Origin: Dugong dugon
Lineage: Eukaryota; Chordata; Mammalia; Sirenia; Dugongidae
DNA length: 64,000 bases
Assembly: GCA_030035585.1 (NCBI GenBank)
Contig: CM057481.1
Location: 6,287,128-6,351,127 of the forward strand
Direction: 5' to 3'
The notes beneath the pieces were generated by a model, which worked only from the letters and a program-made list of their open reading frames with translations, made no database searches and was not told the origin of the DNA. The translations under genes and the position numbers were made by a program. Each line of letters begins with the position of its first letter. Within the stretch, counting starts at the first letter, position 1. Positions 31,263 through 43,536 of the stretch are shown piece by piece.

Positions 31263-34039
31263 CTGCCCTGGTGCAAGTTAATAAACTTTCTCTGGGGGTA
31301 TTTTGAGCACGTTTTTCTTCTTTTGAGTTAAATTGCTTTGAAGGCCTTATTTATTGATTTCTAAATACGAGATTGGCTTTTTTCAGGCTTGTCTTTGTCT
31401 ATGCTTGGCTTTTGCCAGAGGAAGCTAAAGCTCAGAGTAGTTTCTGCAGCAGGCCTAGGTTCCTTACCCCCTCCCATTCTTTTCGTCTTTCTTCCCTGCT
31501 TCTTTGCTCACAAGTCACCCACCTCTGAAGGAATCCAATGTCAAATTTCAAAGCTCTGCAATAGTGACAGTTTGTTTAGTGCCCAAAGGCTAAAGAAGCT
31601 GTCTTCCTTTGTTTTCTCAGGGTCTGGAAGGATCCTCTATGCTGTCTGTGAAGGTAGTCGGAGAAAGGAATCAACTCTCAAAAGAAAGAGAACTCTTTCC
31701 CAGTTGACACTGATTTCTAGAAATAAGGTTTATTTATAGCAATGTTTGTTTACAACTTGAGAATAGGATCAAAATACTAAGAAGGTTATCCTTTTCATAG
31801 TTTTTGGAAGATAGGGAGAAATTATGACTGTTAGCTTTGTTCTGGAAAATATTAAACGCTATCCTCAAGGAGTCCTTTTGAGCAGTCCAAGAGATTTGGG
31901 ACATATTCTATCTGATTACTTTTATTTGTGAGTCAGACCTGGAAGTCAGGGTCTAAATTGCACTCTCTGCCTTTCTCATCTCTTTGGGTCCCTGAGGAAA
32001 TCATGTCTTTGCCCCCCATTTGTAGAAGAGGCACCTTCGTACCACACCTCTTGGTTATTCAGGTTAATCCGGCCATCTGCCACTACAGAAACAGAAGACA
32101 TCAAGCGCCCTGTAACAGACCCCTGCCAACTTTAACCTTAGAGCTCAGATAGTTGTATTTCACTTGTCTGAGGACAAGTCAGAGGCATAGGAGGGTAGGG
32201 GGCACCTAGAGGCAATCTCTAAGTTGCCCTCCCTCCAATTTCAAGATGAGTAGACCATGACACCTGCGATGGCTCCACGGGAAACGCCTTCCCCTTTCTT
32301 ACTCGCGTGCCTCAGTCCGGAGTGTGGGGCCTCAGATGTTGGTTAGTACCTCCTCTGGTGCCCCCTTGGACCTGTGCCCTGGGGGCAAGTGTTCCCCTGT
32401 GCCCCCCACCCCCATACAACTCTGGGACTAATGCAGGTGTGAACAACAGTATGTGCTAGAAGTCATTACTGTGGAAAACCTGGTCCTCCCATCCCCTGTG
32501 GTAATAGAGAGATCAAAACTCCTGGCAGAAAACAGAAGAATCACCCTGCTGTGTTATTGGCTCTTTGACCGCTCACCACTCTTCAATGAACCAGCTGTTT
32601 AAGAAATAGGTGACACCTGAGGATGTTTATGGCTGTCTTCCCAACTTCCCCCATTTCTGGAAGCTAGCAGTTCTCCTTCTCTGATGGTACAAAGCACCCC
32701 AGCTTCCTCATATCCACCCCCCCCCCCCAGCCATAAACAACACATTCCAGTTAAACCAGAGGCTTTAACACAAAATAATTCAAATTTTAGGAGTCCTAGC
32801 CATGCTGTCCCATTTATCCGTCTCTAAACCCCGCTAGAAGACACTGGTACTCCACCTGTTCTACGTAGCCAGGTAGTAAAAAGCTTGATGAGTAACAGCT
32901 AACTTTCTTCCATGCTTCATCCCAGAGGAAACTGGGTTTTCGTGGTACCCAGAGTGATTCATTGTTTGCCGTGCAAATAGGGAGAGTCAGATGTTAAAAT
33001 AGCTTTAAGATTGTTATCCTCCGTGTAAGTCATTGTCTGGGGGATGCTATGCGACACACGGACGCCGTGGCATATGGCGGAGCTGGATGGACTGAGGCCC
33101 AGCAAAACTTCGGAGACTGTTTGATGGATTTCTCTGAGACTCTGAATTAGACAGGCCCCGGGAGATGAGAGTTGTTTCCCCTGCTAACTTCACCACTTCT
33201 CTAAGGTTAATTAACTTTTTTTTCTTTTTCCTGGGAATGGGCCTCTGGCTTCAGCTGATGGCAGACTGATGAATGTAAGGCAAAGCAAGCACAGGCAGTT
33301 TTGCCATCTGCCTTGTGCAGCTCTGCTTGGATCCCCTCAGAGTAAAGCAGAATCATAGTTAGTGAAACAGCGTACGAGGATTGGAAAGACAGGCCCTTAT
33401 TTTTAGGCTCTCTGGAAAAAGTTTCCCTTTATTTGATTTTGGTGGTTTCAGTCATATCTTCTAATACGGTTTCATACAAATGTAATCTGGCTTTCCCAGC
33501 CTAGTACAACCCAAATCAAAATGAGATTATACCTCTTCCCAGCTGTAAATCCTTCCTCAAATTAAACCTCTGAAACCTAATCCGCTAGAGGTCTACTGAG
33601 GAGGAGGGAACCCTCCAGCACCCCACCACGAATAGCATTAAGCATCTAATGACAACTTGACAGAGGCTTTTATCTTTTGTCCCCTGTGAAATAAAATCTT
33701 CAAAGTTATCCGCCTTTTCTTTGAAACTTAGCACAAGCTGTACTTGGCCAGGTGTCTCGAAGCTGATACCAAGAGGCCAGAGATGGAGGGCTGTTTTTTC
33801 ACTCCTGTCTTCCTGGGCTGGTTTTTTTTATGACATGGGAAGAAACAAGGGTAAAATCTGATACGTGGCCACCTTCTAATGAGGTGAAAGACACGGAGTC
33901 ACAGAATCCCAACAGGGACTCAAGCAGGAGATTGGTTCATTGGTTAAGTGATGCGTTAATTAACCAGTGAATTAATTACTGTGTGTAAAGCAGAGTGACA
34001 TCTAGATAGGGCAAGGAAGGATGGATGGGTCAGTCCTAG
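31263..34039. other. Long single-copy segment without genes
   Basis: Nearly 2.8 kb lacks any transposon I can recognise. It holds a C homopolymer at 32,716-32,728. Open frames are short and without domains. I see no exon. Low repeat content might reflect selective constraint or chance. Confidence 0.45.
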
Positions 34040-34301
34040 GGAGGGGGGATCAGAAAGCTGGAGAAATGGAACCTCATACACTGCTGTGGGAATGGAAAAT
34101 GGTTAAACGTGAGGTTACCGTATGACCCAGCAATTCCACTCGTTGGTACATACCCAAGAGAAATGATAACACATGTCCACGAAAAAACGTGCGCACGGAT
34201 ATTCATAGCAGTATTATTCATACTTGGCAAAAAGCGGAAACAACACAGTGTTCATCAACTGATGAGTGAATAAATAAAATGTGGTCGATCCTTACGAGGA
34301 A

Positions 34302-34758
34302 GCATTGGTGGTTCAGTGATAGAATTCTTGCCTTCCATGCGGGAGACCCAAGTTCAATTCCTGGCCAATGAACCTCACGCGCAGCCACCACCCATCCGAG
34401 TGGAGGTTTGCGTGTTGCTATGATGCTGAACAGATTTCAGTGGAGCTTCCAGACTAAGACAGGCTAGGAGGAAAGCCTAGTGATCTACTTCTGAAAACCC
34501 TATGAACCACAGTGGACCAGTCTGCAACTGATCATGAGAATGGCACAGGACCAACAGTGCTTTGTTTCCGTTTGTTGTACACGGGGTCGCCATGACTTGG
34601 CGCCTGGTGATCTACTTCTGAAAACCCTATGAACCACAGTGGACCAGTCTGCAACTGATCATGAGAATGGCACAGGACCAACAGCGCTTTGTTTCTGTTT
34701 GTTGTACACGGGGTCACCATGACTTGGGGGCCCCTTGACCACAGCTAATAACAGCAAC
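34302..34758 (+). mobile_element. SINE with tRNA-Gly-derived head, internally duplicated
   Basis: Positions 34,302-34,372 align along their whole length with a nuclear tRNA-Gly of the GCC/CCC type: gcattggtggttcagtgata (A box), gcgggagaccc and the B box agttcaattcctgg, ending ggccaatg. The anticodon position reads TCC. The body has cagatttcagtggagcttcc and gtgatctacttctgaaaacc, and ends gccatgacttgg followed by ctaataacagcaac, an RTE-like tail. It is a SINE, not a tRNA gene: it is fused to a body and diverged in the D and T arms. Confidence 0.88.
34476..34729. repeat. 127-bp tandem duplication inside the tRNA-Gly SINE
   Basis: Two units (34,476-34,602 and 34,603-34,729) each run from cct.gtgatctacttctga to catgacttgg and differ at about five positions. 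The other copy at 52,090 has this part once. Confidence 0.93.
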
Positions 34759-34895
34759 ATAACTTTGCAATGGAATATTGTTAGACCATGAAAAGGAAGG
34801 AAGAACTGACACATGTTACGACAAGGATGAACCCTGAAAGCGTTATGCTAAGTGAAAGAAGCCAGTCACAAAAGACCACATACTGGACGTTGGAG

Positions 34896-35194
34896 AGGCC
34901 TGGTAGTGTCCACCACAGACATGCCTGAAAGCTTTACCACTCCTCAGGAATTTCCTTGGTATTCTGCACTCCCAGGTCTTGTTTTGCCTTTTTGCTAGTT
35001 TGTTCTTTCTCTTTCCTTGGTCGACTTCTCTCTGACTTCCTAAATATTTTACTTTCTAAATCATTATCAAATCAATTTGTTCTCTCCATTCTTATTACAA
35101 AATATATACAATTCAGGTTCTTGTATTTTGCTGGCACTCTGAATCAAACACCTCACTTGGCTTTCTGTTTGGTTCCATTCAAATGGAATGGAAC
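34896..35194. other. Single-copy or diverged DNA
   Basis: No gene or named repeat is recognised. Confidence 0.4.
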
Positions 35195-35650
35195 AACTGT
35201 AGTGATTTTTCTAAACTTCACATCCAACCTTGTCAATCCTCTGCCTAAGCTCTCCATGTGTGTCTCCATCACCACCAAGATGAAGCTCAGGCTCGGAAAG
35301 TGCGCCACCTTTACCTGCCTCATCTCTTCCTATTCCTTGCTTCTGCTTTATGCTCCGGCAGTATTGAACTGCATGAGGTTTTCTGCACGCGTCATGCTGG
35401 TTCTTGTCTTCACCACAATATACATGCCGTTCTCTCTCCATTGAATGATCTCCTCATTAAACATACAGCCACATGACTAAGAACTTAAGTAGCTCTTCTG
35501 GCCATGCTATGGTTGAGACAGCTTCCCTATTCTCTGGTTCCATATGCTTTACTCTAATGAGTTTTGTCATAACTATCAACGTATGTGCTGAAAGATCCTT
35601 AAAAGCAAGAACCGTGTCTTACTCATTATTATACTCCCTGGTACACAGGA
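35195..35650 (+). repeat. L2 LINE fragment
   Basis: It starts tttttctaaacttcacatcc and runs through a decayed tgtcaatcctctgcctaagc region. It ends with ccttaaaagcaagaaccgtg and tcttactcattattatactc, the L2 3'UTR signature. The reading frames overlapping it (up to 162 codons on the plus strand) follow the pyrimidine-rich L2 sequence and are not genes. Confidence 0.7.
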
Positions 35651-36089
35651 GATACTGAAGGAGGTATGGAACTAAGGAAAGAGGGAGGATGAGAAAGAAA
35701 AGGAGGAAGGAAGAGGCAGAAAGGAAGGCAGTGGCCCTGGGAGAAACTTCTCATTCTTCCACTTGGTTCCAGGTAAGTTAAAGACAAAACCAGGTAGTCC
35801 ACTGTTTTCTTGAAGACACTCCAGAATGAAGACTTTCTTCCTCTTCTTTGCTCTTACTGCATGAGCATTCATTTCTAACTGCTGCTCAATTTGTACTTCA
35901 CCAGTTTTACATCCTAATGCTTGTTCCTCATGTTCTGAGTTTACTGAGCCTATAGATCACTTAGGGGACTTCCACACAAAAGTCTTTATAAGTTGGAAAG
36001 ATTCTGGACTTGAACATTGGTATCTGTAATTGATCAACACTTCAATAGAGTACACAATACTTCACCTGAGGGCAGAACACAGCCCAGCA
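35651..36089. other. GA-rich low-complexity run then single-copy DNA
   Basis: From 35,672 to 35,735 the plus strand is almost pure purine. The rest has no recognisable feature. Confidence 0.5.
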
Positions 36090-36325
36090 CATAGGCAAAG
36101 GCACAAGTTTTGCAGCTAAAACAAAGTGAGTCTGAATCCTGGTTCTGTAATTTACTAGCTTTGCAGCTGTAGCTAGATTGTGTGATTTCTATAAAGCCCC
36201 AGTTTTTGCATCTGTAAAATGGGAATACAAGACTTCTCTTACATGAAGTTGTAAGTGTTACGTGAAAATAAATGCGACGGCATGAAGAATTTAGAGCATG
36301 CTACCTGGCACAATTGTGCCTTGAG
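36090..36325 (+). repeat. MIR SINE
   Basis: Sense order: gtgagtctgaatcctggttc, tgtaatttactagctttgc, gcatctgtaaaatgggaata, atgctacctggcacaattgt. It is nearly complete. Confidence 0.85.
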
Positions 36326-36454
36326 CAGGAGGACGTGTGCTTGGCACAGGAAATACAAGGATGGCGTATTGGCCAGGGAAAGCTAAACTTCTGCGACACA
36401 TAGGTCCAGCCATGCAGTTGCACAATAGAATTGAAGTGTATGTCTTGCTTGTGT

Positions 36455-36640
36455 AACAGATTAGCAAATATGTGTTGTGTGCCTACTGTCTATACCAGGT
36501 GCTGTGCTGGATGCTGGAGATACAGCCTTGATTGAGTGAAAATTTCACCGCCCTCCTAAAGACAGGTTTCATGGGAGAGAAGGCTGGCTGCGTTTGCAGC
36601 CACATGCAGATTAAGGTGTATGACTGCCAACAGCAGCGTC
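36455..36640 (-). repeat. L2 fragment
   Basis: Antisense L2 3' end: aaatatgtgttgtgtgccta, accaggtgctgtgctggatg, ctggagatacagccttgatt. Confidence 0.65.
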
Positions 36641-37443
36641 TCCACGTTATAAGTGGGGACACCTTCTGAATTACCTGAATGTTGGTCCCTGTCTCGGTGG
36701 GCAGAGGTGCTGGGTGGATCAATAAGATGATCAATAAGAAGAGAGGATGCTTCATTAGAGCTCAGAGCTCAGAAATGGGGCGAAGGCTGAAACTGTGGAC
36801 GCTGGACAAGGTCTTGGACTTCTGTAATTTTTCAACCCATGAACTGCACAGACTCCTTCCCTCATAAATGTAAAGCAGGTGTGTCTTCCCCAGGGGAAAT
36901 AAAAGAAAGAAAGGAGAGAGGAAAAAAAAAAAAAATCCCAAACTGGGAGCATCAGGGCCTTGAATTCTTATGAAGTATGAGTTCCAACGCATGAATCCAG
37001 TCAGCCCCGGCTGAGGTGCTGACATTGAATTTATTTGCCTGACTTAGTAGCTTATTTCACAACCCACTCAAAAGCACCTTTTTCCTTTGAATTGTGATTA
37101 TTTTGCTATAGTCCCAGTGGATGAAATTCATATAAACACTGGATTTGTTATATATCCCCCCTCTGCCTTTCTTTCACTTAACAGTGTCTTAGTCCTTCCC
37201 ACCTAATGACAGTTTCCTAAGCAACTGAGCACCAGATTGTGTAAAAACCCATCTATATTTCTACCTTGAAAATTCCACATAATGAAATGTGATTCACCTT
37301 AAGGAAAGGGACAGATGGAGACATGATATCGAGTGAGATGTGGGTGTAATCTTGTCCCTGTTGGGGAGAGGCAAATGGCCTTTTCAACGCATTGAGGACC
37401 GTGAGGAATGGCCCGGTTGGGCACATGTTGTCTCTAGAAGTCA
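36641..37443. other. Single-copy DNA
   Basis: No gene is seen. A poly-A run lies at 36,923-36,935. Confidence 0.45.
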
Positions 37444-37588
37444 CTTGGCACAGTGGTTAAGAGCTCGGCTGCTAACCAAAAGGTCGGCAGTCTGAATCCA
37501 CCAGCGGCTCCTTGGAAACCCTATAGGGCGTTTCTATTCTGTCCTATATGAGTCGGAACCGATTCGACGGCAACAGGTTTGGTTTTTT
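37444..37588 (+). mobile_element. AfroSINE (short form), head slightly truncated
   Basis: It begins at cttggcacagtggttaagag, lacking the first bases of the head. It has B box cagtctgaatcc, the short-form junction ccttggaaaccctataggg and tail gagtcggaaccgattcgacgg. Confidence 0.93.
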
Positions 37589-37604
37589 GGATGAGACTTG
37601 AAGG

Positions 37605-37765
37605 CTTGATGGGGTTTGAATCTTGGCTTCATTGCTAACCAATGGAGTCATCGTGAGCAAGTGTTTATTTAAGCCATCTGAGCCTCAGCTTTCTCACCTC
37701 TAAAATGGGGATAACAATCCCTACTTTGTGCATAGCCCTGAGAGCTAAAATCATTATTAAAAAGG
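37605..37765 (+). repeat. MIR SINE
   Basis: Sense order: gggtttgaatcttggcttc, gagtcatcgtgagcaagtg, gagcctcagctttctcacc and ctaaaatggggataacaat. Confidence 0.85.
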
Positions 37766-39224
37766 AAAAATTTTATTCTCTCCACACACTGGACACCCAT
37801 TGGCATACTGGCTGGGCAGCCTTTCCAGAATTTAAGTGTCAGGATCACGTGGCTGTATGTTAATGATCTAATTGTTTTTCACCTTGACTTAGTCAATTGC
37901 CATTTAATTCTTAGGCATTTCTAAGTCCCTGCTCTGTGCCTGTCACTCACTGTACATTACTCTGGGAAGACAAAGGAAGTATCAGCTTATTGCCTGCCAA
38001 CCGTGGAAATGTATTTTCTGCCCTTTTTTTTTTTTTTAGAGTAATGTTCAGCTTTGGTTACTATTGTGTACTTTAAAGAACTATCCCAATTTTAGAATCA
38101 TATGTGTAGAATGGCCCCATTCATGTTAAAAAAAATAAAAAGAACTTAGCACACATGTAGCCGTATATAAATGTATTAAAAAAGACTGTAAGCGTGCTTA
38201 CCAAACTGTTAATAGCCTTTACCCCACGGAATGAAGGAGGGGTTGGTGTGGAGATCACCTGAGAGCTGAACGTTTTAGGCTGTATGTTTCTGCAGGCTTT
38301 GCATTTGTATTCATGTGTTACTTGTATAATTTAAAAAAAAAAAAAAAGTTCTAATGGGATAAAGGAGAACTATGATCCCGCACACTATACACATCCTAAC
38401 CATTAAAGTGTGATGGAATATTTTAGCACCAGGTCTGGCTTTTGTGAAGTTCTCATAGTGGTTTAGAATGGCTTTTGCTTATGTTGCAAATATATAGGTC
38501 CATATAATAAATTAAATAGAACAAACACTAAGGCGCCTAGGGTGAGTTTGTAAGAGGTATGGTGTGAATTGGTCACATGGACTTGCAAACTGGAGACAAT
38601 ACATATAAGTGTACAAACATTCAGATCAATGAATGTACAAAGCAACAAAGCATTTGTTAAAGAAGAATCTAGCCAAAGGATGTTCTAGCAACTGTGAGTC
38701 GGTGACAAGAGAAGTTAGTGACAAGGGTCTTAATAACTCATAGACACATGGCAGTTTTAATACTGAAAGCAGGGCCATGCTGAGGCTTTAACCCCTCCCT
38801 CTCAGCGCGCATCAGCAAAGGAGATCTCATTTCTTTACACTCGTCTGGCATCCGAAGAACGTCTTCCCTGTTTCTTCTCCTTCTACAACTGGGGAAGTAA
38901 CTCTCCTCTCCTTGGCAAACTCCACTCAGAAGGATTTAAGGAAGAGGATTGTGGGGAGTGTAGTCCCTGCCCTCTGCTTTGCAGTGCAGAGACCTGAGAA
39001 GGGGGCGGTGATTTGGAGTTGACAAGTAGATCACCTGGCACATCCTTACAATTTTACTTCTTTAAACACATATCCAATTTTTTAAAAATATTCAACTTTA
39101 CTTACTCTCACATACAGAAGTAACTTTGAAAGTTACTTCCTTTCTATAGCCTCAAAGCATTTTCTTTCTATACCTCTTATACTACACAATCATATTTTGC
39201 TTTGTGTGTGAGTTCTGGGACTTC
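37766..39224. other. Single-copy AT-rich DNA
   Basis: No gene or named repeat is seen apart from homopolymers at 38,024-38,037 and 38,333-38,347. Confidence 0.45.
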
Positions 39225-39362
39225 TTTTTTTCGCTACTAGATTATAAGCCTCTTAAAGGTAGAGATTATTTCCCCTGTGTCTGAATATGCCTCGCCGTGT
39301 CCAGAATAGTGTCAAGCACACAGTAGGTACCAATCAAATATTTGCTTAATGAATTAATGGCT
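39225..39362 (+). repeat. L2 LINE 3' end
   Basis: Sense L2 3'UTR: agattataagcctcttaaag, gtagagattatttcccctg, gtcaagcacacagtaggtac, caatcaaatatttgcttaat gaat. Confidence 0.8.
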
Positions 39363-40659
39363 AATATTACTTAACATACTGTTATGATCCATGTATGTCA
39401 CTGTGTAGGTGACTTGGACCATCACTTTTCTCTGACTGATGACTGGAACTGAAGTGAATATCCCGTTGAAATTTCTGATTTATTTCGGCCTTTTTACTGC
39501 TTCTGTTTTACTGTAGTTGCCCGGTGGTTTGCACCGCTCATTAACTTTCAGTCCAGAGCGATGGAACGCCAGTGCAGACTTGGTGCATTCAGCCGGCAGA
39601 ACCCTGTTTCCTACGTGATCACACCTGGTGTGTCTGAGAGCAGTGAACGGCTCCTCTAATGATTCTAGAACACTGCAGAGAATGACAAATTACTGATGTC
39701 TAATATTACATGATTGGTAAATGACTGTTATGTGCTTTATTTCCATCCCTCCAGGAAAGCTAGATTATCCCCAAATAGCAGATTGCTGTGTGAAAATGCC
39801 AATATTTACTCTCTGTTGATCCAGGGTAACAATTCGGGACAGTCATTTGATGTAAGACACTCTTATGATTTTTTTTTTTTTTTCCAGATCAATAACTAGT
39901 TAGGAAGGATGACCCTCCAGGGCACCCCGTTCTGATGGGTTGAACTTCAGGCCCAATCGGGTGGGTTTAAAAAAGAATTTCTGAGCTGTCAGTCCAAGTC
40001 ACTATCTGAGTAGAATAGGCATGTGGTTCTATTTGGCTCCCAAATTGCTTTAGGTTATTTTTAAATCTCAGAACAATAGCCCTGTGTTTCCAAAGAGATA
40101 TTAAGGTAAACAATTCGAATAAAACCAAGAAATATTTGCAGAGCTCCTCACGTGGTGCTGCCAGGGAACAGGTACACCTCTTTGCCTTTGTGTCATATGT
40201 CTCAAAGGCATGGTCTGTCACTTTGGTTTTTACTTCTTGCCCTGGGTGTGCAACAGCTGCTTGCCACCATCTGTCCCTGAGGTCTGTGTCCAGTCATGGC
40301 TGCTTATTAACACCGCTGCTTTGCTTGCCTGTCTCAAATTTCTCTCCTCTCTCCCTCTTTTTCCAGCCTGCATCACTTCTGCCTTATGCGGTTTTCTGCT
40401 CTGCTGGTTTTCTGCCAACCTCATTGTGACACTGTTCCTGGACTTTGTTGATCCTATCTGTGGAGCTCCAGGCACTGTCCGCCTCTGCTTTCTACTTCAT
40501 TGCCTCCTCCCCTCAGGCGACTGCCCTCACCTCTGCTGTGTAGCACCCAGGAGCCCCCCGCTGCCCTGCCGGTCTGGGTCCCCTTTGTGCTTTATGTTGT
40601 GTGTGGGGGTGGGAGGGCAGCTAAGCTCCTTCAGCCTGAAGGCTGCCAGGGTGAATCTT
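39363..40659. other. Single-copy DNA, possible conserved block at 39.4-39.9 kb
   Basis: No transposon is recognised. The pyrimidine-rich stretch at 40,200-40,670 carries open frames of up to 154 codons on the plus strand, but they are leucine/cysteine-rich composition artefacts without domains or splice context. Confidence 0.4.
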
Positions 40660-41010
40660 TTTCTCTTTTTTTAATAGTAGTAAACATATATAACAAATTT
40701 TTGCCATTTCAACATTTTTTACTTGTACAATTGACATTCTTTACATTCATCATGATGTACAGTTATCACCACCGTCCATTTCCAAATGTTTCCTTCATCC
40801 TTAACAGAAACTCAGTGTCTCCTAAAGCAAGAGTCCCCCTTGCCCCTCCCTCCTACCTGTGGTAGCCACTAATGAATTTCGTCCCTATGTATTTGCCTTT
40901 TCGAGGTGTTTCATGTAAGTGGGATCATAGAACACTTGCCATTTTGTGACTGACTTCCTTCACTCAGCATAATGTTCTCAAGGTTCATCCATGTTGTAGC
41001 ATGTCACGGT
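40660..41010 (-). mobile_element. Old L1 3'UTR fragment
   Basis: Antisense L1M-type 3'UTR: aatagtagtaaacatatata, ttgtacaattgacattcttt, cactcagcataatgttctca and aaggttcatccatgttgtag. Confidence 0.8.
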
Positions 41011-42719
41011 GGCTCTTTAAGGCCTAGGGGCTGGCAGTGGGTGGGTGTCTAAAGCCTAGAAAGGAAGAAGAAGAGAAGGAAAGGGAAGAGGGAATGAGGA
41101 AAAAAAAAAAAAAGAAAAGAAAGAAATGGAAGTTAAAGAGTAGGGAATGAGAAAGAAGGGGAGGAGGCTGCAGGGTAGAGAAAGGAAAGAGATTCACAGC
41201 CAGAAAAGATATTCTAGTCTCCATGTGAAAAGTGCACTGCATTCAAGGCTTAAGGTTGTCACATTCCTTTTCTAAACCCCTAGCCTCACTCAATCCATAC
41301 CATTATACTCTTGACTCCATTCTTCTGGCCCCTTGCTGCCCACCATGCTGGCCAGTTTATCTGCCACTGCATGACCACCCCCTCCCTCTTATGACCGATG
41401 ACCTCCCCCAGTCTTAGCAGGCTGGGCTCTCTCTGCCTCTGCATTCACAGCCAGCGCTTCTGCATTCACACTCATTCTGTGAAGTATAAGATTCTCACGG
41501 AGCTAGATGCTACAAATTTTGGCCAGAACTGAACCTGACAGTCTAACGACCTAGAAGTGTCCTTCATACTTTATAAGGGCAGGAGGGTGGGGTGGAGAGG
41601 GAAACAAAAGTCAGATATTAGAATGGTGCAGAAAGAAGCTTCTAGAGAGTTTCAGGGTGGAAATCCCCTACTAATATTCAGAGCCATGTTCCTGCAGGCA
41701 AAATCTCCTTTCTCTTTTTTTTTAAGTAATGCCATTTTGATATTATTGACTCAATTATTTAAATGGCAGTGAAGATCATAGAGTCAACTTCATAAAACTG
41801 AGATTCCAGATAGTTTTTTCTTTCATACCGTGTACAATTGGTTGCCAACATGGTGTACTGAGAGGCACTTGAAGATTGTGTATAGACACAGCGGAAGGAG
41901 TACCATGACCGATTACTAATGTCTGTTCTTGTATAAGGGGATGGGAGTGGTAGTCTGTGTGCCACACGTTTGTTCATCTTCTCTATATGGTTCTAGTATT
42001 CTAAAGATTTTGGTATTCTTCACGGACAGATATTTTATAGATTTAACTTGCTAGGGAGGCACAGTGTCCCTTCTTTCAGAAATTTTTGAAATTTAATGAC
42101 CCTTCACTACCACCTCAAATTCATTTTCTCCAGCCTTGGCATAGATGTTAGAAAATAACAGGTATACCTTTTCCTGTATATTAAAAATTATCCAATAGCT
42201 AAATATTAATTCTCCATTACTATTGAAAAGCACACAGTTCTTGAAAATAGGATAAGAGGGTGTTTTTTTTTCGTTTGTTTGTTTGCTTCACCAAAGTCAA
42301 CTATGTTTAGATGGAATCATCCAGACCTTGCTTTGGACAAGTTGTGTTGGCTACCCCAGTATTGTGTACTATAAAGACAAATCTTTCTGTAACAATCTGG
42401 ACTGTGCATTTCAAACTGGACTTTCAGTGTTGTGTTTCAGGGGCCTACCGTATCACCTGCCCACCACAGGTGTTCAGTAAGCATTGTTGAATAAACCAAT
42501 CTCAGGAGCATGAGGGAAAGACCTGGAGTCAACAGCAGTGACTGTGCTGCATAAGCCTCAGAGACCCCAGTAGCTGAAGGAGCAGACTGAGTGCTGGACC
42601 TCATGGCTACATCCTCAGGGCACCGTGTCATCTAACCCTCACACCAATTTAAGAGCAGCTGCTATGACTCCTATTTTATAGACAAAGAAATTGAGGTTTA
42701 AAGAGTACCCAGGCTGAGG
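41011..42719. other. Single-copy DNA with a purine-rich run
   Basis: From 41,057 to 41,175 the plus strand is an A/G-rich low-complexity tract. The remainder has no gene or repeat that I recognise. Confidence 0.45.
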
Positions 42720-42942
42720 TCAGGTCCCTGGATGGCACAAATGCTTTGCGCTTGACCACTAACCTAAAGGTTGGCAGCTCGAACCCACCCAATAGTGCTG
42801 CATAAGAAAGGCCTGGCAATCTACTTCGGTAAAGATTACAGCCAAGAAAACCCTGTGGAGCAGTTCCATTCTGTAATACATGGGGCCTCCATAAATTGGA
42901 ATCAACTCACCGGCAACAGGTTTGGTTTGGTTTGTTTTGGCC
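42720..42942 (+). mobile_element. AfroSINE variant (long form)
   Basis: Head aggtccctggatggcacaaa, B box cagctcgaaccc, middle aaaggcctggcaatctactt and tail aattggaatcaactcaccgg followed by TTTGG repeats. It mixes features of the gtccctggg heads and the standard tail. Confidence 0.92.
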
Positions 42943-43033
42943 TCATGCCATGTAGAGTGTATCAGTGTCAAAGCTGGGGCTGGAGCTGGGGTCTCTCTGA
43001 GGCCAAGCCATTCTCACCATGTGCCATGCCTTC

Positions 43034-43536
43034 TGCCATGGTTGGAATTATGTCCCCCAAACATGTGTGTATCAGTTTGGCTGGGCCATGATTCCCAGAA
43101 TCGTGTGGTTGGCCTCCATTTGGTGATTGTAATTTTATGTTAAAGAGGATTAGGGTGGGATTGTAACACCACCTTTACCCAAGTCACATCCCTGATCCAA
43201 TGTAAAGGGAGCTTCCTGGGGTGTGGCCTGCACCACCTTTTATCTCTCAAGAGATAAGAGGAAAGGGAAGCAAGCAGAGAGTTGGGGGACCTCATACCGT
43301 CAAGAAAGCAGTGCCGGGAGCAGAGCGCGTCCTTTGGACCAGGGTCCCTGTGCCGAGAAGCTCCTAGTCCGGGGGAACATTGATGAGAAGGCCGACAGAG
43401 AGAAAAAGACTTCGCCTGGAGCTGACACCCTGACTTTGGACTTTTAGCCTACTTTACTGTAAGGAAATAAGTTTCTCTTTGTTAAAACCATCCACTTGTG
43501 ATATTTCTGTTATAGCAGCACTAAATGACTAAGACA
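43034..43536 (+). mobile_element. MaLR/ERVL-type solo LTR, plus strand
   Basis: It starts tgccatggttggaattatgt and ends gcagcactaaatgactaagaca. Flanks are ccttc (43,029-43,033) and cctcc (43,537-43,541), a 5-bp duplication with one mismatch. The interior includes ggctgggccatgattcccag, aagcagtgccgggagcagag and a poly-A-signal-like region ttactgtaaggaaataag. It is the same family as 17,472 and 63,216, in sense orientation. It has no viral genes. Confidence 0.88.

Larger units (their letters stand above)
34040..34895 (+). mobile_element. Old L1 fragment (ORF2 3' end), plus strand, split by a SINE
   Basis: Pieces at 34,040-34,301 (aacctcatacactgctgtgg, gtatgacccagcaattccac) and 34,759-34,895 (gacaaggatgaaccctgaaa, gcgttatgctaagtgaaaga) are the C-terminal ORF2 and 3'UTR boundary of an ancient L1. 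Confidence 0.85.

Noticed and set aside
34302-34372. Possible functional tRNA-Gly gene
   Set aside because: The tRNA-like part is joined directly to a SINE body and tail, has arm mismatches, and a second copy at 52,090 shows the same fusion.
40136-40674. Leu/Cys-rich plus-strand frames of up to 154 codons
   Set aside because: Pyrimidine-rich DNA, with an overlapping frame on the other strand and no recognisable protein family or exon structure.
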